A DNA stretch of 64,000 nucleotides from DASSBG01 sp035699085. Lineage in GTDB: Bacteria > Pseudomonadota > Gammaproteobacteria > Xanthomonadales > Rhodanobacteraceae. How positions within the stretch are numbered: position 1 is the stretch's first letter; the number at the start of each line of letters is the position of its first letter. The stretch spans positions 32,162 to 96,161 of the forward strand of contig DASSBG010000041.1 in assembly GCA_035699085.1 (NCBI GenBank). The letters are read 5' to 3'. The notes under the pieces were generated by a model, which searched no databases, had not been told where the DNA came from, and saw only the letters and a program-made list of their open reading frames with translations. This document shows, piece after piece, positions 62,198 to 64,000 of this stretch. Position numbers and translations under genes: made by a program.

Positions 62198-62497
62198 ATG
62201 TGGTACGCGATCGTCGGCATCGATGTCGAAGACTCGCTGCCCCTGCGCAGCGCGGCGCGGCCCGCGCACCTGGCGCGGCTTGAGGCGCTGCAGGCCGAGG
62301 GCCGCTTGCTGCTGGCCGGACCGTTTCCGGCCATCGACGCCGGGCAGCCCGGGCCGGCCGGTTTTGACGGCAGCCTGATCGTTGCCGAATTCGACGATCT
62401 GGCGACCGCGCAGGCTTGGGCGCAGGCCGATCCCTACGTCGCTGCCGGCGTCTACGCGCGGGTCGACGTACGGCCGTTCGTGCGGGTGGCGCCGTGA
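62198..62497 (+). CDS. yciI: YciI family protein
   Basis: A 99-residue alpha/beta protein of the YCII family, a ferredoxin-like fold whose biochemical role is not settled. Typical features are the opening MWYAIVGIDVEDSLPLRSAARPAHLARLEAL with the conserved Arg and His of the active-site-like pocket, GRLLLAGPFP, and FDDLATAQAWAQADPYVAAGVYARVDVRPF. It begins two bases after lysS and overlaps bolA by four bases. Confidence 0.92.
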   Translation: MWYAIVGIDVEDSLPLRSAARPAHLARLEALQAEGRLLLAGPFPAIDAGQPGPAGFDGSLIVAEFDDLATAQAWAQADPYVAAGVYARVDVRPFVRVAP

Positions 62498-62760
62498 CCC
62501 GCATCGAGCAGATCGAGCAACGCCTGCGGGCCGCACTGGCGCCTGCGGAACTGTCGATTGTTGACGAAGGTCACAAACACGTTGGCCACGCCGGTGCGAA
62601 GGATGGGCGCGGCCATTTTCATGTCCACATCGTCAGCGACGCGTTCATCGGCAAGCGGCCGCTCGAACGCCACCGGATGGTCTACGCGGCGCTGGGCGAG
62701 CTGATGCAAACCGACATCCACGCCCTGGGTGTGGATGCGCAAACCAAGGAGCATTCATGA
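62494..62760 (+). CDS. BolA family protein
   Basis: An 88-residue BolA-type protein, starting with GTG that overlaps the yciI stop. It shows the class signature IVDEGHKHVGHAG...GHFHVHIVSDAFIGKRPLERHRMVYAALGELMQTDIHALGVDAQT. BolA proteins partner with monothiol glutaredoxins to bind or deliver [2Fe-2S] clusters and influence cell shape. yciI-bolA neighbours are common in proteobacteria. It overlaps the parvulin lipoprotein gene by four bases. Confidence 0.92.
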   Translation: MTRIEQIEQRLRAALAPAELSIVDEGHKHVGHAGAKDGRGHFHVHIVSDAFIGKRPLERHRMVYAALGELMQTDIHALGVDAQTKEHS

Positions 62761-63713
62761 GCATTTTCCCGCGCGTGCTGATCGTCGCCGTGCTGGCCGC
62801 GACACTGGCCGCCTGCGCCGCATCGTCCGGCTCCGACAAGGTGATCCAGTTGCCGGACGCGCAGGGCAACGCTGCCGAAACGGTCAATGGCATTGCGGTG
62901 CCGCAGACCCTGCTGGACGCGATCGCCAAGGGCCGCGGCCTGGACATGCAGCTGCCGCAGCAGCGCCAGGCGGCGCTGGACGAGGCGGCGCAGTACGTCC
63001 TGCTGGCGCAGCAGGCGAAGAAGCTGCGCCTGCAGCAGCAGCCTGACCTCGCGGCCATGATCGAGGCGGCGCGGCTGCGCGGCGTGGCCAACGCCACCTT
63101 GCTCGCCTACACCCGCAGCCACCCCGTGACCGATGCCATGGTCGCCGAGGACTACGCCAACCAGGTCAAGGAGGTTGGCGACAAGACCTACCGCTTCTCG
63201 CAGCTGCTGTTCGCCGACAAGGCCACCGCGGACAAGGCGGCCGCCGAACTCGAGGCGGGCACGCCCTTCTCCAAGGTATTCGACGAGTACAGCGACAAGG
63301 CCCGCGATGCCCGGGCCTACCCGAACGTGTTCCCCAAGCAGTTGCCCCCGCCGCTGGCCGAGGCCCTGACCTCACTCAAGCCGGGCGAGGCGACCATGCA
63401 GCCGGTGCAGACCAAGCTGGGCTGGCACCTGCTGCATCTTGACGGCGTCAACCCGTTCCACCCGCCGGCCCTTGATGCGGTCAGGGACCAGGTGCGCAGC
63501 AACCTCGAGAAGAAGCAGGTGGCGGCGTACATCGACTCGCTGAAGGCCAAGGCGACCATCACCGCCGCGTCGCCGGCGCGGCCGCTGTCGGCTTCGGCAC
63601 CCCGCCAGCCGCAGGGGATGCGCAAGACCCGAGGGCCGGTGGCGAAGCAGGCGGCGCCAGTCGCGGCTCCCGCGCCCGCCGTTACGCCGCCGGCGCCGCC
63701 GTCCAGCCGCTGA
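62757..63713 (+). CDS. Parvulin-type peptidyl-prolyl isomerase lipoprotein
   Basis: A 318-residue lipoprotein (lipobox LAAC, Cys20) with an N-terminal helical chaperone-like region (QRQAALDEAAQYVLLAQQAKKLRL) and a rotamase domain at about 140-235 (YRFSQLLFADKATADKAAAEL...GEATMQPVQTKLGWHLLHLDGV). It resembles PpiC/PrsA-like foldases of the periplasm. The expected FGWF-type loop is reduced, so isomerase activity is uncertain. The C-terminus is a 55-residue Ala/Pro-rich tail. It is the last gene of lysS-yciI-bolA-ppi. Confidence 0.87.
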   Translation: MSIFPRVLIVAVLAATLAACAASSGSDKVIQLPDAQGNAAETVNGIAVPQTLLDAIAKGRGLDMQLPQQRQAALDEAAQYVLLAQQAKKLRLQQQPDLAAMIEAARLRGVANATLLAYTRSHPVTDAMVAEDYANQVKEVGDKTYRFSQLLFADKATADKAAAELEAGTPFSKVFDEYSDKARDARAYPNVFPKQLPPPLAEALTSLKPGEATMQPVQTKLGWHLLHLDGVNPFHPPALDAVRDQVRSNLEKKQVAAYIDSLKAKATITAASPARPLSASAPRQPQGMRKTRGPVAKQAAPVAAPAPAVTPPAPPSSR

Positions 63714-63737
63714 CAGCGGGACAAAAGCCGTTAAACT
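63710..63737 (+). promoter_or_regulatory. smc promoter candidate
   Basis: CTGACA (63710-63715, overlapping the upstream stop codon) and TAAACT (63732-63737), spaced by 16 bp, precede smc by about 95 bp. Confidence 0.5.
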
Positions 63738-63830
63738 ACGCAGCCCACGCCCTGGCGCCTGTCGACCGCGGCCCGGGCACCGCCTGACGGTGCCGGGACG
63801 CGCCGGCCGGCCGCCCCGCACGAGCCGCGC

Positions 63831-64000
63831 ATGCGCCTGACCACCATCAAACTGGCCGGCTTCAAGTCCTTCGTCGACCCCACGACGCTGCACTTGCCGA
63901 CCAATCTCACCGGCATTGTCGGCCCCAACGGCTGCGGCAAATCCAATATCATCGACGCGGTGCGCTGGGTGATGGGCGAGAGCGCCGCCAGCCGGTTGCG
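63831..64000 (+). CDS. smc: Chromosome segregation protein SMC, partial
   Basis: Only the first 56 codons are in the window. MRLTTIKLAGFKSFVDPTTL followed by TGIVGPNGCGKSNIIDAVRWVMGESAA is the N-terminal head of SMC with Walker A GPNGCGKS. SMC condenses and separates chromosomes with ScpA and ScpB. The rest lies beyond the right edge. Confidence 0.93.
   Translation, partial: MRLTTIKLAGFKSFVDPTTLHLPTNLTGIVGPNGCGKSNIIDAVRWVMGESAASRL

Overview
The window is high-GC chromosomal DNA from a gammaproteobacterium of the order Xanthomonadales (Lysobacterales). Three things support this. The gene order recN / hrcA-grpE-dnaK-dnaJ-dapB-carA-carB-greA-rpfE ... prfB-lysS is the order I recall from Xanthomonas. 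An NAD-specific glutamate dehydrogenase of the 180 kDa class and a bacterial 3-hydroxyanthranilate dioxygenase are present. Short G/C-rich simple repeats of the GGGAATC / GGGACCC type occur between genes. Secreted proteins carrying an 'IF..GF(E/D)' motif point, less firmly, to Rhodanobacteraceae. The genus cannot be told from the sequence alone.

Layout. 1-5303: an unknown protein, a tricorn-like S41 protease, a small secreted protein and a cyclophilin. 5362-9782: RimJ-like acetyltransferase, RhlE helicase, UMF1-type transporter and an NlpE-like lipoprotein. 10088-13342: two secreted beta-propeller proteins. 13367-18541: a minus-strand run of methyltransferase, 3-hydroxyanthranilate dioxygenase, ParE and aminopeptidase P. 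18856-20394: a 14-TM drug exporter. 20644-24804: the cluster pyrG-kdsA-eno-ftsB, followed by mgtE with a structured leader. 26520-31311: a broken lipoprotein gene and an AcrAB-type efflux pair. 31515-36458: giant glutamate dehydrogenase. 36531-43340: recN opposite the hrcA heat-shock operon. 43683-53765: dapB, carA, a four-helix-bundle gene, carB, greA, an ABC-F ATPase and an RpfE-type gene. 53741-59229: a lower-GC accessory island of exported proteins (glutamic peptidase, leucine-rich-repeat protein, a duplicated gene end). 59342-64000: prfB with its programmed frameshift, lysS, yciI, bolA, a parvulin lipoprotein and the start of smc.

The most interesting signals are regulatory or structural. 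The mgtE leader encodes a 17-residue Pro/Arg-rich peptide resembling Salmonella MgtL, followed directly by a potential H-type pseudoknot that would cover the mgtE ribosome-binding site. A heptamer-type G-rich repeat recurs at about a dozen sites, reads into the C-termini of DapB, CarA and the four-helix-bundle protein, and forms an inverted pair between dnaK and dnaJ. A perfect 23-bp inverted repeat has landed on the start of the RpfE-type gene. A 344-bp duplication brackets most of the accessory island, which sits where recJ is expected.
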